Source of the DNA: an uncultured Altererythrobacter sp.
GTDB lineage: Bacteria; Pseudomonadota; Alphaproteobacteria; Sphingomonadales; Sphingomonadaceae
DNA length: 64,000 nucleotides
Direction: 5' to 3'
Assembly: GCA_947492235.1 (NCBI GenBank)
Contig: CANLLZ010000002.1
Location: 744,001 to 808,000, forward strand
In this document: positions 8,024 through 16,667 of the stretch, in pieces
Layout of the letters: the number at the start of each line of letters is the position of its first letter
Position numbering within the stretch: the stretch's first letter is position 1
Program-made: the position numbers and the translations under genes
Notes under the pieces: model-generated
Databases searched by the model: none
What the model was told of the DNA's origin: nothing
The model's input: only the letters and a program-made list of their open reading frames with translations

Positions 8024-9043
8024 TTATCGCTTAGACCGCGGTAGTTTGTCCTGAGCCTTTTTTACTTCTGAGATTGCCGCATCGGCCGCCTTACGCCGAG
8101 CCAGCTTTTGTTTTTCTTTGTAGGCACCGTAGACTTTTTCCGCTTTGCGGCGTGCGTCTGTGGTTCGAACCTGCCCACCATGAGTGAGGACGACGCGGCC
8201 CAAATCTTTTAATTGCCTATCGAGCAGGGCCTCGGCTTGGCTCATCAGTGTTAGTCGCCCCATATCCAGTTGATCCTCGAAAATGTCCAACAAGATCGTA
8301 GTCAGCCGATTAAGCTCTCTGATCTCTGCCTTTGCCAGATAATTCTTCGATACGGTCACGTCTGTTTTGCGAATATTTTCGTTCGGCCAGGTTTGCAGAC
8401 CCATGTTGTCGTCCGAAATTTTCGCGCGTGAATTGATAATTCCAGCCGGAGTATTGCTGGTCACAGCATACACAAGCTTGGCTTGGGTATTTCTGAAAAA
8501 CTCCCTCGATGTCTCGGACTTCCCGTCATAGTCTTGGCACATGGCGCAGACCCGCTGAAGCTCGCCGTACAGGTTTGCTTCGTCAGAGCGAATATCGCGG
8601 ATGATCTCACGAAGTTCGGCAACCCTGTCCCGATTGTCGGGGTTTTTGAGTCTCGGAGCATCGATCACGAAGCCCTTGGTCGCAAACTGGACCAGCTTTT
8701 CGGTGGCCCATTTTCTGAAGAGCGTCGCTTGTTTCGATGAGACTCGGTATCCGACCGAGATCACCATATCGAGGCTATAAAGTACGGCTGGCCGCCCCAT
8801 ACTTGTTTGCGTTTTCTGCAAAGAAGTAGAATCTAGCTCTCCCTCTTCCAGTATGTTGTTGATATGCCTTGATATTGTTGAGATGTCTCTTCCATATAGC
8901 GAGGCTAGTTGGGCCTGTGTCATCCATAGCTGGTCGCCGGAATAATTCACTTCGACGTGCGTTCCGGTTCCATCGGAATATACCAGAAAGCGGTCTCCGG
9001 TATCCTCGTCTTCCTGCAGGTGAACTGGCTCTAGCTCGGACAT
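8024..9043 (-). CDS. RhuM family protein (virulence RhuM-type), likely transferred
   Basis: 339 residues. The first two thirds match the RhuM family: QLWMTQAQLASLYGRDISTISRHINNIL (helix-turn-helix-like), RPAVLYSLDMVISVGYRVSS, then FRKWATEKLVQFATKGFVID and FRNTQAKLVYAVTSNTPAGII. RhuM was named from a Salmonella pathogenicity island; its biochemical role is not established, and relatives occur on phages and islands. The C-terminal ~60 residues are lysine/arginine-rich. The gene is clearly AT-richer than its neighbours and uses codons they avoid. It lies 67 bp after purD on the same strand and ends 9 bp from the adenosine kinase stop, as if inserted between two core genes. Confidence 0.85.
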   Translation of the reverse strand: MSELEPVHLQEDEDTGDRFLVYSDGTGTHVEVNYSGDQLWMTQAQLASLYGRDISTISRHINNILEEGELDSTSLQKTQTSMGRPAVLYSLDMVISVGYRVSSKQATLFRKWATEKLVQFATKGFVIDAPRLKNPDNRDRVAELREIIRDIRSDEANLYGELQRVCAMCQDYDGKSETSREFFRNTQAKLVYAVTSNTPAGIINSRAKISDDNMGLQTWPNENIRKTDVTVSKNYLAKAEIRELNRLTTILLDIFEDQLDMGRLTLMSQAEALLDRQLKDLGRVVLTHGGQVRTTDARRKAEKVYGAYKEKQKLARRKAADAAISEVKKAQDKLPRSKR

Positions 9044-9110
9044 GGATCTCTCGCGAACAAAAAAAGAACAATATTCAGATTTCGCTTACCAGACTAGAGG
9101 CTAATGCGAT

Positions 9111-10388
9111 TTATGCACGATCCTCCCGCTCGACCTCGCGCCAGCCGATGTCGCGGCGGCAGAAGCCGCTTTCGAAGGTGATGGCGTCGACGGCCTGATA
9201 CGCCGCGTCCTTCGCCGCAGTCGCATTCCCGCCCATCGCGGTGACGTTGAGCACGCGGCCGCCATTGGCGACGAGCTGGTCGCCATCCAGTCTCGTCCCT
9301 GCATGAAAGACTTTCGCGCCATCCGCTTCGGCTGACCCCAGATCGATCACGCCGCCCTTTTCCGGGGTGCCGGGATAGCCCTTGGCGGCCATCACGACAG
9401 TCAGTGCGGTCTGGTCGGAGAACTTCGCTTCGCTCCATTCGCCCAGTGTCCCGCTGGCGCAGGCGAGCATGAGTGCGGCCAGATCTTCCTCCAGCCGCAT
9501 CATCAGGACTTGGCATTCCGGATCGCCGAAGCGCGCATTGTATTCGATCAGTTTGGGACCTTCAGCGGTCAGCATCAGCCCGGCATAGAGCACACCGGAA
9601 TAGGGCGTGCCCTCTTCACGCAGTGTGTCGACCGTGGGCTGGACAATGTCGCGCATCACGCAGGCCTGCAATTCTTCTGTCAACACCGGCGCGGGGGAGT
9701 AGGCACCCATTCCGCCGGTGTTCGGCCCGGTGTCCCCTTCGCCCACGCGCTTGTGATCCTGCGCTGTGCCGAAGGGGAGGACCGTCTCGCCATCGGTCAA
9801 AGCGAAGAAGCTCGCCTCTTCCCCGTCCAGAAATTCCTCGATCACTACCTCTGCGCCCGCGTCGCCAAATTGCCCGCCAAACATATCGGCAAGCGCGGCC
9901 TCGGCCTCTTCGCGCGTCGGGGCAATCACCACGCCCTTACCCGCCGCCAGACCATCGGCCTTGAGCACGTAAGGCGCGGTGAAGCCATCCAGCGCCGCTT
10001 TGGCATCAGCGAGCGTGGCAGTGCGGACATAGCCGCCGGTGGGAATATCGGCGCGGGCGCACAAATCCTTGGTGAAGCCCTTGGAGCCTTCCAGCTGGGC
10101 AGCGGACTTGTCCGGGCCGAATACCGCGATGCCGGCGGCGCGCAGATCGTCGCCCAGTCCGGCGACCAGAGGCGCTTCCGGCCCGATGACTACCAGCTCG
10201 ATAGTGTGTACCGAGCAGAACTCTACCACGGCGGCGTGGTCGCCCGCGTCTAGATCGACCAGCTCGGCTTCCTCCGCAATGCCGGGATTGCCGGGCGCGG
10301 CGAACAGTTTGGTGCAGGACGGGGATTGCGCCAGCTTCCACGCCAGCGCATGCTCGCGCCCGCCCGAACCGATGAGAAGGATGTTCAT
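9111..10388 (-). CDS. purD: Phosphoribosylamine--glycine ligase
   Basis: 425 residues, normal length. ATP-grasp enzyme of purine synthesis joining phosphoribosylamine and glycine. N-terminal [22 protein letters not shown]-grasp core with [20 protein letters not shown], and [24 protein letters not shown]; the C-terminal ARFGDPECQ block is intact. The start at MNILLIG is fixed by the family; the open frame continues 14 codons further into non-family sequence. Its upstream region carries a palindromic repeat. Confidence 0.97.
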   Translation of the reverse strand: MNILLIGSGGREHALAWKLAQSPSCTKLFAAPGNPGIAEEAELVDLDAGDHAAVVEFCSVHTIELVVIGPEAPLVAGLGDDLRAAGIAVFGPDKSAAQLEGSKGFTKDLCARADIPTGGYVRTATLADAKAALDGFTAPYVLKADGLAAGKGVVIAPTREEAEAALADMFGGQFGDAGAEVVIEEFLDGEEASFFALTDGETVLPFGTAQDHKRVGEGDTGPNTGGMGAYSPAPVLTEELQACVMRDIVQPTVDTLREEGTPYSGVLYAGLMLTAEGPKLIEYNARFGDPECQVLMMRLEEDLAALMLACASGTLGEWSEAKFSDQTALTVVMAAKGYPGTPEKGGVIDLGSAEADGAKVFHAGTRLDGDQLVANGGRVLNVTAMGGNATAAKDAAYQAVDAITFESGFCRRDIGWREVEREDRA

Positions 10389-10420
10389 TCGCGGTAACCT
10401 CGCGCAAAAGTAAGGGCAGC

Positions 10421-10491
10421 CCTTCGACAAGCTCAGGGCGAACGGGTTAAAGAGCCACCTCTCCTATCCGTTCGTGCTGAGCCTGTCGAAG
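10421..10491. repeat. REP-like inverted repeat between purD and xseA
   Basis: Two arms in opposite orientation: ccttcgacaagctcag followed by ggcgaacgg at 10421-10445, and ccgttcgtgctgagcc followed by tgtcgaag at 10469-10491, with a few mismatches and a 23-bp spacer. This is the intergenic repeat I associate with sphingomonads and related alphaproteobacteria, possibly mobilised in trans by REP-associated transposases. It lies in the divergent spacer between purD and xseA. When translated it gives spurious N-terminal tails such as LSLSKH. Confidence 0.85.
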
Positions 10492-10530
10492 CACTGTTCT
10501 TGTTTTTCCCATGGTGCCAAACTCGCAAGC

Positions 10531-11985
10531 ATGTCCGACCTGATCTCGAAAACCCAACCGGGCGACAACGCCGAGCCTGTGGGCGTGTCCGAATTGTCGG
10601 CGCGCCTCAAACGCACGGTCGAGGACCAGTTCGGTTTCGTCCGGCTGCGCGGTGAATTGTCGGGCGTGAAGCGGGCAGCTTCAGGGCATCTCTATTGCAG
10701 CCTGAAGGATGAAAAGGCGGTAATCGACGGGGTCATGTGGCGCGGCAATGCAGGGCGGTTGCCTTTCCAGCCGGAGGACGGGCTGGAAGTGATCGCCAGC
10801 GGCAAGCTGACGACCTATCCCGGCCGCAGCAAATACCAGATCGTGATGGACCGGATGGAGCTGGCGGGCGAAGGCGCGCTGTTGGCTCTGCTGGAGAAAA
10901 CCCGTCTGCGGCTGGAGGCGGAAGGGCTGTTTGCCCGCGAGCGCAAGCGGGCGCTGCCTTTTCTGCCGCGCACCATCGGCGTGGTGACTTCGCCGACTGG
11001 AGCGGTGATCCGTGATATCCTGCACCGTCTGGCTGACCGGTTCCCCACACATGTCGTCGTCTGGCCGGTTCTGGTGCAGGGGCCAAGCGCGGCCGATCAG
11101 GTGACGGCGGCTATTCGCGGCTTTGGCGCAATCGCAAATGGCGGTCCGGTCGCGCGGCCTGATCTGCTGATCGTGGCGCGCGGGGGCGGCTCGATCGAGG
11201 ATCTGTGGAGCTTCAACGAAGAACAGGTGGTCCGCGCCATCGCCGAATCGCCGATCCCCGTGATCAGCGCGGTGGGCCATGAAACCGATACCACGCTGGC
11301 CGACTATGCCGCTGACCGCCGTGCGCCTACTCCCACGGCCGCTGCGGAGATGGCGGTGCCGGTGCGGGCTGAACTCGCCGCAACGCTCAGTGATTTCGGG
11401 GCGCGGCAGCAGCGAAGTGTCTTGCGGCCGGTTTCTCTGGGGCGGGAGCGGCTGGAGGCGCGTGTACAGCGCATGCCCACGCTCGACGCATTGCTTCAAC
11501 CGCAGGCGCAACGGCTGGATGATCTTACCGAACGGCTCCGGCGGGGTCTGAAAGACCGCGCAGGCAAGGGGCGGGAGAATTTGGGCCAGGTGCAGGCGCG
11601 GTTTACCCGCCGTTTGCTCGGCCGAAAGCTGGAGGACGCAGGCCGCGCTCTGTCGGCAGTGCGCTTCACCAGCCGCCCGCTCGAGGCGCAGTTGCAGCGC
11701 AGTGCCGAGCGCCTGGAGGGGATAGGCCGGCTGCTGGCGACCTATGATTACGAAGCTCCCCTGCGGCGCGGCTACGCGCTGGTGCATGACGGCGAGGGCA
11801 AATTGCTGCCGCGCAAGGCACAGGCCGAGGCGGCGGAGGCGCTGTCCATTCAGTTTGGAGACGGGGTTCTTGCTGTAGGGACTGGGAATATATCGGCTGC
11901 GGATCCGCCGCGCCCCCCGCGCAAGACCAAGACCAAACGCAAACCGCCGGCGGCCAGCGACGCGCAGCAGGGTTTGTTCGATTGA
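10531..11985 (+). CDS. xseA: Exodeoxyribonuclease VII large subunit
   Basis: 484 residues. Single-strand-specific exonuclease subunit used in DNA repair. N-terminal OB-fold (VGVSELSARLKRTVEDQFGFVRLRGELSG split as VGVSELSARLKRTVE and FGFVRLRGELSG), then the catalytic core with FLPRTIGVVTSPTGAVIRDI, RGGGSIEDLWSFNEE and ISAVGHETDTTLADYAADRRAPTPTAAAE in part, then a long coiled-coil region. The start at MSDLISK is chosen because an upstream extension would be encoded by the palindromic repeat. xseB is not adjacent. Confidence 0.95.
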   Translation: MSDLISKTQPGDNAEPVGVSELSARLKRTVEDQFGFVRLRGELSGVKRAASGHLYCSLKDEKAVIDGVMWRGNAGRLPFQPEDGLEVIASGKLTTYPGRSKYQIVMDRMELAGEGALLALLEKTRLRLEAEGLFARERKRALPFLPRTIGVVTSPTGAVIRDILHRLADRFPTHVVVWPVLVQGPSAADQVTAAIRGFGAIANGGPVARPDLLIVARGGGSIEDLWSFNEEQVVRAIAESPIPVISAVGHETDTTLADYAADRRAPTPTAAAEMAVPVRAELAATLSDFGARQQRSVLRPVSLGRERLEARVQRMPTLDALLQPQAQRLDDLTERLRRGLKDRAGKGRENLGQVQARFTRRLLGRKLEDAGRALSAVRFTSRPLEAQLQRSAERLEGIGRLLATYDYEAPLRRGYALVHDGEGKLLPRKAQAEAAEALSIQFGDGVLAVGTGNISAADPPRPPRKTKTKRKPPAASDAQQGLFD

Positions 11986-12009
11986 AAACCGATTGCTAAA
12001 GGCACTGCC

Positions 12010-12213
12010 ATGTTGATGTCCTCGGGCGACCAGCTCGCCACACTCCGCTACGAAGCCAGCTCTTTCCGCGTGTTGAAAGCCGGACGCCATGTCGCCTGCG
12101 CGGTCAGCGGCGAACTGATTGCGCTGGAAGATTTGCGCTATTGGAGCGCCGAGCATCAGGAAGCCTATGCGTCGTGCGAGATCGCCACGAAACGTCTGCT
12201 GGAGGCCGAATGA
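12010..12213 (+). CDS. DUF2093 domain protein
   Basis: 67 residues. The whole protein fits DUF2093, a small alphaproteobacterial family of unknown function: core LATLRYEASSFRVLKAGRHVAC divided by a hydrophobic VSGELIALEDLRYWSAEHQEAY block. It starts 24 bp after xseA and its stop overlaps the lipoprotein-peptidase start (ATGA), giving a three-gene run xseA, DUF2093, LytM. The conserved position next to xseA is the only functional hint. Confidence 0.85.
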   Translation: MLMSSGDQLATLRYEASSFRVLKAGRHVACAVSGELIALEDLRYWSAEHQEAYASCEIATKRLLEAE

Positions 12214-13127
12214 TGCGCCTTCTTTCCTCCGCCGTGTCCGCAGCGTCGGCTGTGGCTCTGCTGGCGGCTTGCAACGCTGCCAATGCGGAAGACGAGGCAA
12301 TCGCCAGCGCCGAAACGGCGCAGCCTATGCCTGAAACGCTTGCCGCTCCGACTGCGGCGGCGGTGCAGACACCCCAGATCATCGGCCTTCAGGGCGAATT
12401 GACGCAGGGCGGGTTTGTCCGCGGCACTGTTCCCATGAATACCGTTTCGGCGCGGCTGGGCGATACCCCGCTGGAGATTGACGAGAATGGCAATTTTTTC
12501 GCCGCGTTCGACCGTGACGAGGGCGCGCAAGTCTTCCTCCACACGGTCATGGCCGACGGCGGGCAGGTCAGCACACCCGTCACGGTCAGCCCGCGCAGCT
12601 GGCAGATCGAGCGCGTCAATGTCGCCAAGCGCGGCGGCGGCACCAGCGAAGCTTGGTGGAAGAAGCGCGAGCCGGAATGGAATGCGATTCAAGGCGCGCG
12701 CGCGAAGGAAACGGGTGCGAATGGCTGGACCCAGGACTTTGTCTGGCCCGTCACTGGCCGTATCTCGGGCCGCTTTGGCCGCCAGCGCATTTATCGCGGC
12801 GAACCGGGCAGCTATCACTCCGGCATCGACATCGCACCCGGCAATGGCGTGCCATTTGTCGCTCCGGCAGACGGTGTGGTGGTGCTGGCCCGCAATGGCT
12901 TCAGCCTGGAAGGCAATCTGATCATCATCGATCACGGGGCAGGGCTCAACAGCGCGTTTCTCCACGCCTCTCGGATTGTGGTCGAGGAAGGCCAGAGCGT
13001 GAAGCAGGGCCAGCATATCGGCGATGTCGGTGCATCGGGCCGCGCCACCGGGCCGCATCTGCACTGGAGCCTGAAATGGCACGACGCGCGGCTCGATCCG
13101 CTGCTGTTTACCGGCCCCATGCCCTAG
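12210..13127 (+). CDS. M23-family (LytM-type) lipoprotein peptidase
   Basis: 305 residues. Lipoprotein signal with lipobox LLAAC near residue 21, an Ala/Glu linker, an N-terminal beta domain and a C-terminal M23 domain. Zinc-site motifs are intact: SYHSGIDIA (H-x3-D) and GPHLHWSLKWH (H-x-H). M23 enzymes cut peptidoglycan peptide cross-bridges; being membrane-anchored in the periplasm it probably acts in wall remodelling. Two consecutive ATGs exist (12210, 12213); I chose the first because it forms the common ATGA overlap with the DUF2093 stop. Confidence 0.88.
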   Translation: MMRLLSSAVSAASAVALLAACNAANAEDEAIASAETAQPMPETLAAPTAAAVQTPQIIGLQGELTQGGFVRGTVPMNTVSARLGDTPLEIDENGNFFAAFDRDEGAQVFLHTVMADGGQVSTPVTVSPRSWQIERVNVAKRGGGTSEAWWKKREPEWNAIQGARAKETGANGWTQDFVWPVTGRISGRFGRQRIYRGEPGSYHSGIDIAPGNGVPFVAPADGVVVLARNGFSLEGNLIIIDHGAGLNSAFLHASRIVVEEGQSVKQGQHIGDVGASGRATGPHLHWSLKWHDARLDPLLFTGPMP

Positions 13128-13160
13128 GCCTGGCAGGGCCCCGATGCGGGGAAGCGCGCC

Positions 13161-13724
13161 TTACTGAACGCGCTTCACCTTGATGGCCCGCTTGTTACCG
13201 ATCTTCGCCGAATAGCTGCTCAGCGCGCCCTTTTTGATCGTGACCTCGGTGCCCGGCTTGATGTCGCTGTAGATCCGGAAAGTGTCGTTCTGGACCCAGC
13301 TTGCGCCGTCTTCCATTTCGAAAAACCAGCTGCCATCGCCGCGCCGCGTCGCGCGGGTGATGGTCGTGGTGATTTCGCTGAACTCGTCCTCCTCACCGCC
13401 GTCGAACAGGCGAATACGCGGGAGTGACAGGCCGAACAGGCCACGCCGTGCTTCGCGGATCTGGCCCTTGTCGGCAAAGACCAGCTCTTCCGATTCCTCG
13501 CCCGCCTCGATTACCGCGACCTGCGCGTCATAGCAGGCCAGCCGCTCCATCGGCTCGGCGACAGCGCGGCAATCATACAGCTTCTGCACCGCTTCAGGCG
13601 TGTCAGGTCCATCCTCGTCGTCCTGCGCCAAAGCGGGCGCAGCGATGCCAAGAGCAAAAGCGGCGGGAAGGCAGGTTACGCGGGCAAAGCGTGACGGTAG
13701 GCGAGACAGGATGCGGGCGGCCAT
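13161..13724 (-). CDS. Exported protein of unknown function
   Basis: 187 residues from MAARILSRLP. A Sec signal peptide is visible (FALGIAAPALAQ, cleavage after ALAQ near residue 33). The mature part starts very acidic (DDEDGPDTPEA), followed by LYDCRAVAEPMERLACYD, with two cysteines that could form a disulfide, then a beta-rich C-terminal region (TTTITRATRRGDGSWFFEMEDG, TFRIYSD, KVKRVQ) that may form an SH3-like barrel. The longer in-frame start lacks a signal peptide at its end and is rejected. It converges on the M23 gene with only 33 bp between stops. Confidence 0.65.
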   Translation of the reverse strand: MAARILSRLPSRFARVTCLPAAFALGIAAPALAQDDEDGPDTPEAVQKLYDCRAVAEPMERLACYDAQVAVIEAGEESEELVFADKGQIREARRGLFGLSLPRIRLFDGGEEDEFSEITTTITRATRRGDGSWFFEMEDGASWVQNDTFRIYSDIKPGTEVTIKKGALSSYSAKIGNKRAIKVKRVQ

Positions 13725-13891
13725 GAGAACCTCGTTTGGCTGAAGAGCGGCGATACTAGCCCTCTGTGTCTGCATGACAAGTGTATGGTCGCGCGCGGGC
13801 TCACTGGCGGGGTCACTGGCGTGGTCATGGGCGCGCACGCCGGTATGCAGCTAAGCTTGAACGCAGCCCCCCTTCGCCTAAGGGGGAATTC

Positions 13892-14881
13892 GTGAAACGC
13901 CCTTCCCTGAAAAAACTGATCCTGCTGGGCCTGGTCGCGCTGGCTCTTGCGCCCGGCACATGGGTGCGCAGTCCGCGTCCGGCTGCCGTGCTGGATGCCG
14001 GACTTGTCGCTACGCGCGTCCCTGTGGACCAGTCGCGCATCGGAGCGCTGGAGGTGCGGGCCGTGTGGAAGCTGAGCAGCCGCCATTCGCTGTTCGGCGG
14101 CTATTCCGGGCTGGTCGCGCTGCCCGGTGGCGATCTGTTGTCGGGCAGTGACAAGGGGGCGGCGCTGCGCATCACGCTGGCGGATGGCGCTCCGGTCGCT
14201 GGCAGAATGACACCGTTTGGCGGACAGGACCCGCTGGATGACAAGATCAGCATTGATCTGGAAGCGCTGACAATCGATCCTGCGAGCGGGCGCGTCTGGG
14301 CGGCATACGAATATCTCAATACCATCGTTCGCTATGCCGACGAGGTGTCTGCCGGAGATGTGGCGGAGCCCGAGGCACTGGAAGACTGGCCCGCGAACAA
14401 AGGGCCCGAAGCTTTGGTGCGGCTGCCCGATGGACGGTTTATCGTGCTGGCAGAGGGTTCGGAGGCGTGGGACGAGCAGAACCGCAATGGCCTGCTGTTC
14501 GAGGGCGATCCGGTGGAGGGGGCCAAGGCGACGGCGTTCGATTTTCGGGGGCCTGCGGGGTTCCGGCCCACCGATATGGCGGCGCTGCCCGATGGCCGTG
14601 TGCTGATCCTGATGCGCACCTACACGTTCAGCCTGCCGCCGACCTTTCTGGCGCGCCTTGTGGTGGCCGATCCGGCGGATATCAGCGAGGATGGCGTGTG
14701 GCGCGGAACGGAAATCGCGCGCTTCGAGCCGCCGCTGCCGACCGACAATTTCGAAGGGCTGGCAGTGATGGGTGATTCGTTTCCGGTGACTCTGTGGATG
14801 ATCTCCGACGACAACACCGCGAAATTCCAGAACACGCTGCTGATGGAGCTGGCGTGGGACGGGTCGCTGCCGGGAGACTAG
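13892..14881 (+). CDS. Esterase-like-activity-of-phytase family protein
   Basis: 329 residues. Signal-anchor LILLGLVALALAPGTW at the N-terminus, then a beta-propeller-like domain typical of the 'phytase-like' family (PF13449): LFGGYSGLVALPGGDLLSGSDKG, IDLEALTIDPASGRVWAAYE, NKGPEALVRLPDGRFIVLAE, and NFEGLAVM near the end, each with the acidic E in a hydrophobic strand that marks the repeats. The GTG start is preferred because aaggggg lies 8 bp upstream and gives a clean signal sequence. Substrate unknown; probably periplasmic. Confidence 0.8.
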   Translation: MKRPSLKKLILLGLVALALAPGTWVRSPRPAAVLDAGLVATRVPVDQSRIGALEVRAVWKLSSRHSLFGGYSGLVALPGGDLLSGSDKGAALRITLADGAPVAGRMTPFGGQDPLDDKISIDLEALTIDPASGRVWAAYEYLNTIVRYADEVSAGDVAEPEALEDWPANKGPEALVRLPDGRFIVLAEGSEAWDEQNRNGLLFEGDPVEGAKATAFDFRGPAGFRPTDMAALPDGRVLILMRTYTFSLPPTFLARLVVADPADISEDGVWRGTEIARFEPPLPTDNFEGLAVMGDSFPVTLWMISDDNTAKFQNTLLMELAWDGSLPGD

Positions 14882-14905
14882 CTCGCGCGCGTTCGGACAC
14901 AGCAA

Positions 14906-14933
14906 AAGGCGCGCTGGCCACCCGGCGCGCCTT
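14906..14933 (-). terminator. Rho-independent terminator for rpmB (minus strand)
   Basis: Perfect 9-bp stem (AAGGCGCGC / GCGCGCCTT) with a 10-nt loop. Read on the minus strand, the stem is followed by TTTTGC, so it suits termination of rpmB transcription, about 170 nt beyond the rpmB stop. On the plus strand it follows the phytase-like gene by 24 bp but has no T-run there. Confidence 0.6.
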
Positions 14934-14986
14934 GAAAAATGCGTCTTTTAAGAAATCGCTGCGCGCTTTCTTGCGCTTGGGTTCCG

Positions 14987-15056
14987 GCCCACTCCCCCGC
15001 CCAACCACCCGATCATTCTCCGATACGCTATCGGGTGGTTGGGCGGGGGAGTGGGC
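14987..15056. repeat. Perfect 27-bp inverted repeat in the rpmB 3' region
   Basis: Arms at 14987-15013 and 15030-15056 are exact reverse complements, separated by 16 bp. The stem could extend by three more pairs (one a G-U pair). The arms are C-rich/G-rich with a skewed core (ccactcccccgcccaacc). It lies between two converging genes, inside the presumed 3' untranslated part of rpmB RNA. There is no T-run next to it. Confidence 0.9.
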
Positions 15057-15067
15057 TGGTGCCGCAA

Positions 15068-15089
15068 GGGTCGGACGGATGTCCGGCCC
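15068..15089 (+). repeat. GGAT-loop hairpin (related to the multi-hairpin element)
   Basis: Stem GGGTCGGAC / GTCCGGCCC (9 pairs, one G-T) with loop GGAT, preceded by gcaa. The same loop and the same flanking C...G appear in the last hairpin of the two full elements at 18884-18979 and 41447-41540, so this may be a partial copy. Confidence 0.55.
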
Positions 15090-15099
15090 GCACTACAAA

Positions 15100-15387
15100 T
15101 CAAGCTTCAGCGACAGCCTTCTTGAGCTCTTTCTTCACGCGCTGTGCGCGGGTGCTGAGCTTTTCGTTCTTGGTCTTCAGCAGCCAGTTATCCAGCCCGC
15201 CATTGTGCTCGACCGAACGCAGGCCGTGGGTCGACACGCGGAACTTGAAGCCGCGCTCTAGCTTCTCGCTCAGCAGCGTGACGTTCTGCAGATTGGGCAG
15301 GAACACGCGCTTGGTACGGTTGTTCGCGTGGCTCACATTGTTGCCGGTCAGGCGGCCCTTGCCGGTCAGTTCGCAGATGCGCGACAT
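15100..15387 (-). CDS. rpmB: Ribosomal protein bL28
   Basis: 95 residues. Large-subunit ribosomal protein with the family start [23 protein letters not shown] split at the conserved TGK and SHANN motifs, then [12 protein letters not shown] and [14 protein letters not shown]. The ATG at MSRIC is set by the family; the open frame extends upstream without similarity. The 3' untranslated region is unusually structured. Confidence 0.97.
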   Translation of the reverse strand: MSRICELTGKGRLTGNNVSHANNRTKRVFLPNLQNVTLLSEKLERGFKFRVSTHGLRSVEHNGGLDNWLLKTKNEKLSTRAQRVKKELKKAVAEA

Positions 15388-15530
15388 GATAAATCTCTTT
15401 GCAAAAATGGATAGCGGCACCGCCTCGCATGACGCGTGGAGAGCCGGGAAAGGCGCGCAGTTACCCGCCAATGGCCGAATCGTCAACCGATTGCTTGCCT
15501 ATCCGGTCCCGGCGGGGCTAGCGCGTACCC

Positions 15531-15986
15531 ATGACCAAATGGCCCATCCCGCCCGCAATGCAAGCGGCCCTGGCGCAGGGGCGGCTGGCGGCGGAGGCTG
15601 GCGAGGTGCCGGTGGGTGCGGTGGTGGTGCGGGATGGCAAGGTCATCGCCGAGGCGCATAACGCCCCGCGTGGCCTCAATGACCCGACCGCCCATGCCGA
15701 GGTGCTGGCGATTCGCCGTGCGGCGCAGGCGCTGGGGCAGGAACGGCTTGAAGGCTGCGACCTCTATGTAACGCTGGAACCCTGCGCGATGTGCGCCGGA
15801 GCCATCGCCCATGCGCGCATCGCCCGGCTATACTACGCCGCGAGCGACCCCAAAGGCGGCGGCGTCGAGCACGGCGCGCTTGTGTTCGAGCAAGCCCAGA
15901 CGCACCACGCGCCGGAGGTGTATTCGGGCATGGGTGAGGCGGAGGCGGGGGAGATGCTACGCGGGTTTTTTAGGGGGCGGCGGTGA
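15531..15986 (+). CDS. tadA: tRNA adenosine(34) deaminase
   Basis: 151 residues. Zinc-dependent deaminase that converts A34 of tRNA-Arg(ACG) to inosine. Catalytic motif HAEVLAI (H and E) near residue 53 and the zinc cysteines PCAMCAGAI near 83-89; the C-terminal [19 protein letters not shown] is shortened but family-like. Divergent from rpmB with a 143-bp spacer that should hold both promoters. Confidence 0.93.
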   Translation: MTKWPIPPAMQAALAQGRLAAEAGEVPVGAVVVRDGKVIAEAHNAPRGLNDPTAHAEVLAIRRAAQALGQERLEGCDLYVTLEPCAMCAGAIAHARIARLYYAASDPKGGGVEHGALVFEQAQTHHAPEVYSGMGEAEAGEMLRGFFRGRR

Positions 15987-16002
15987 GCCGAGCTTGGCCC
16001 TT

Positions 16003-16629
16003 CTAGAATTTGTAAGTTGCTAGATACTCTGCGGGTATCTCGACGTCGAACAGCACACCGGAGAGCCCTGCGACGATAGCGCCGCCGAAAATAATGCCAC
16101 TCACGATCAAAACGGCAAAGGCGATTGAGCCGGCAGCGGCATTTTTGCTGTGCAAAGACCAATAGGCCGCGCAGCCAAGATGTGTGAACAGAGCAGCTAC
16201 GGCTAGGAAATAATACGGGATGAAGAACCACTCGAACGGCGGTGCGTGAATCCCGGCGGCGGCGAAACGAAAATCTGTGTCGAGATCCAGAATGTGGCGC
16301 CCGGCGAGAACTGCCAGGACATGGTTCAGCAGGAAGAAGATCAAGTAAAGGCCCGAAAATGCCTGCGTCCAGGCAATCGCGCCATGTCTGCTTCGCCGAC
16401 CTTTGATGACTATCCTGAGGCCCGTGGCCATCTGCAGAACCAAACAAACCAGAAGCAGGGGTTCTATAACGGCATTGCGGTAAATCGGGCGAATGGCCGC
16501 CATAAAATCGATGTGCTGCTGCTGGCCCGCCAGGCCCACGAGATGGTTGAGCAGGTGCAAGGCGACGAAGGCAATGATGACGATCGCTGAATAGCGATGT
16601 ACTGTCCTAAGGCTGAAATTTTCAGGCAT
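16003..16629 (-). CDS. Five-helix membrane protein resembling a cytochrome b subunit
   Basis: 208 residues with about five membrane segments (near 13-35, 53-72, 87-107, 131-155, 165-190). Histidines placed inside or next to helices (HLLNHLVG in helix 1, FFLLNHVLAVLAGRH in helix 3, LFTHLGCAAYWSLH in helix 4) resemble haem-b ligands of succinate dehydrogenase/fumarate reductase cytochrome b. No flavoprotein or iron-sulfur subunit gene lies nearby. Haem binding and electron transport are inferences. Confidence 0.55.
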   Translation of the reverse strand: MPENFSLRTVHRYSAIVIIAFVALHLLNHLVGLAGQQQHIDFMAAIRPIYRNAVIEPLLLVCLVLQMATGLRIVIKGRRSRHGAIAWTQAFSGLYLIFFLLNHVLAVLAGRHILDLDTDFRFAAAGIHAPPFEWFFIPYYFLAVAALFTHLGCAAYWSLHSKNAAAGSIAFAVLIVSGIIFGGAIVAGLSGVLFDVEIPAEYLATYKF

Positions 16630-16667
16630 TGGGCCTCCCTTGGTGCGAGCTCGTCAATTTACCTGCG

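Noticed and set aside
10389-10430. Extension of purD upstream of MNILLIG
   Set aside because: Family start is at MNILLIG; the extra residues lack similarity.
10474-10530. Possible longer N-terminus of the exonuclease VII subunit (LSLSKHCSCFS...)
   Set aside because: It is encoded by the REP-like repeat, and the family start fits MSDLISK at 10531.
13139-13151. CCCCG-atg-CGGGG hairpin between the M23 gene and the exported unknown gene
   Set aside because: Only 5 bp, no T-run on either strand; too weak to call a terminator.
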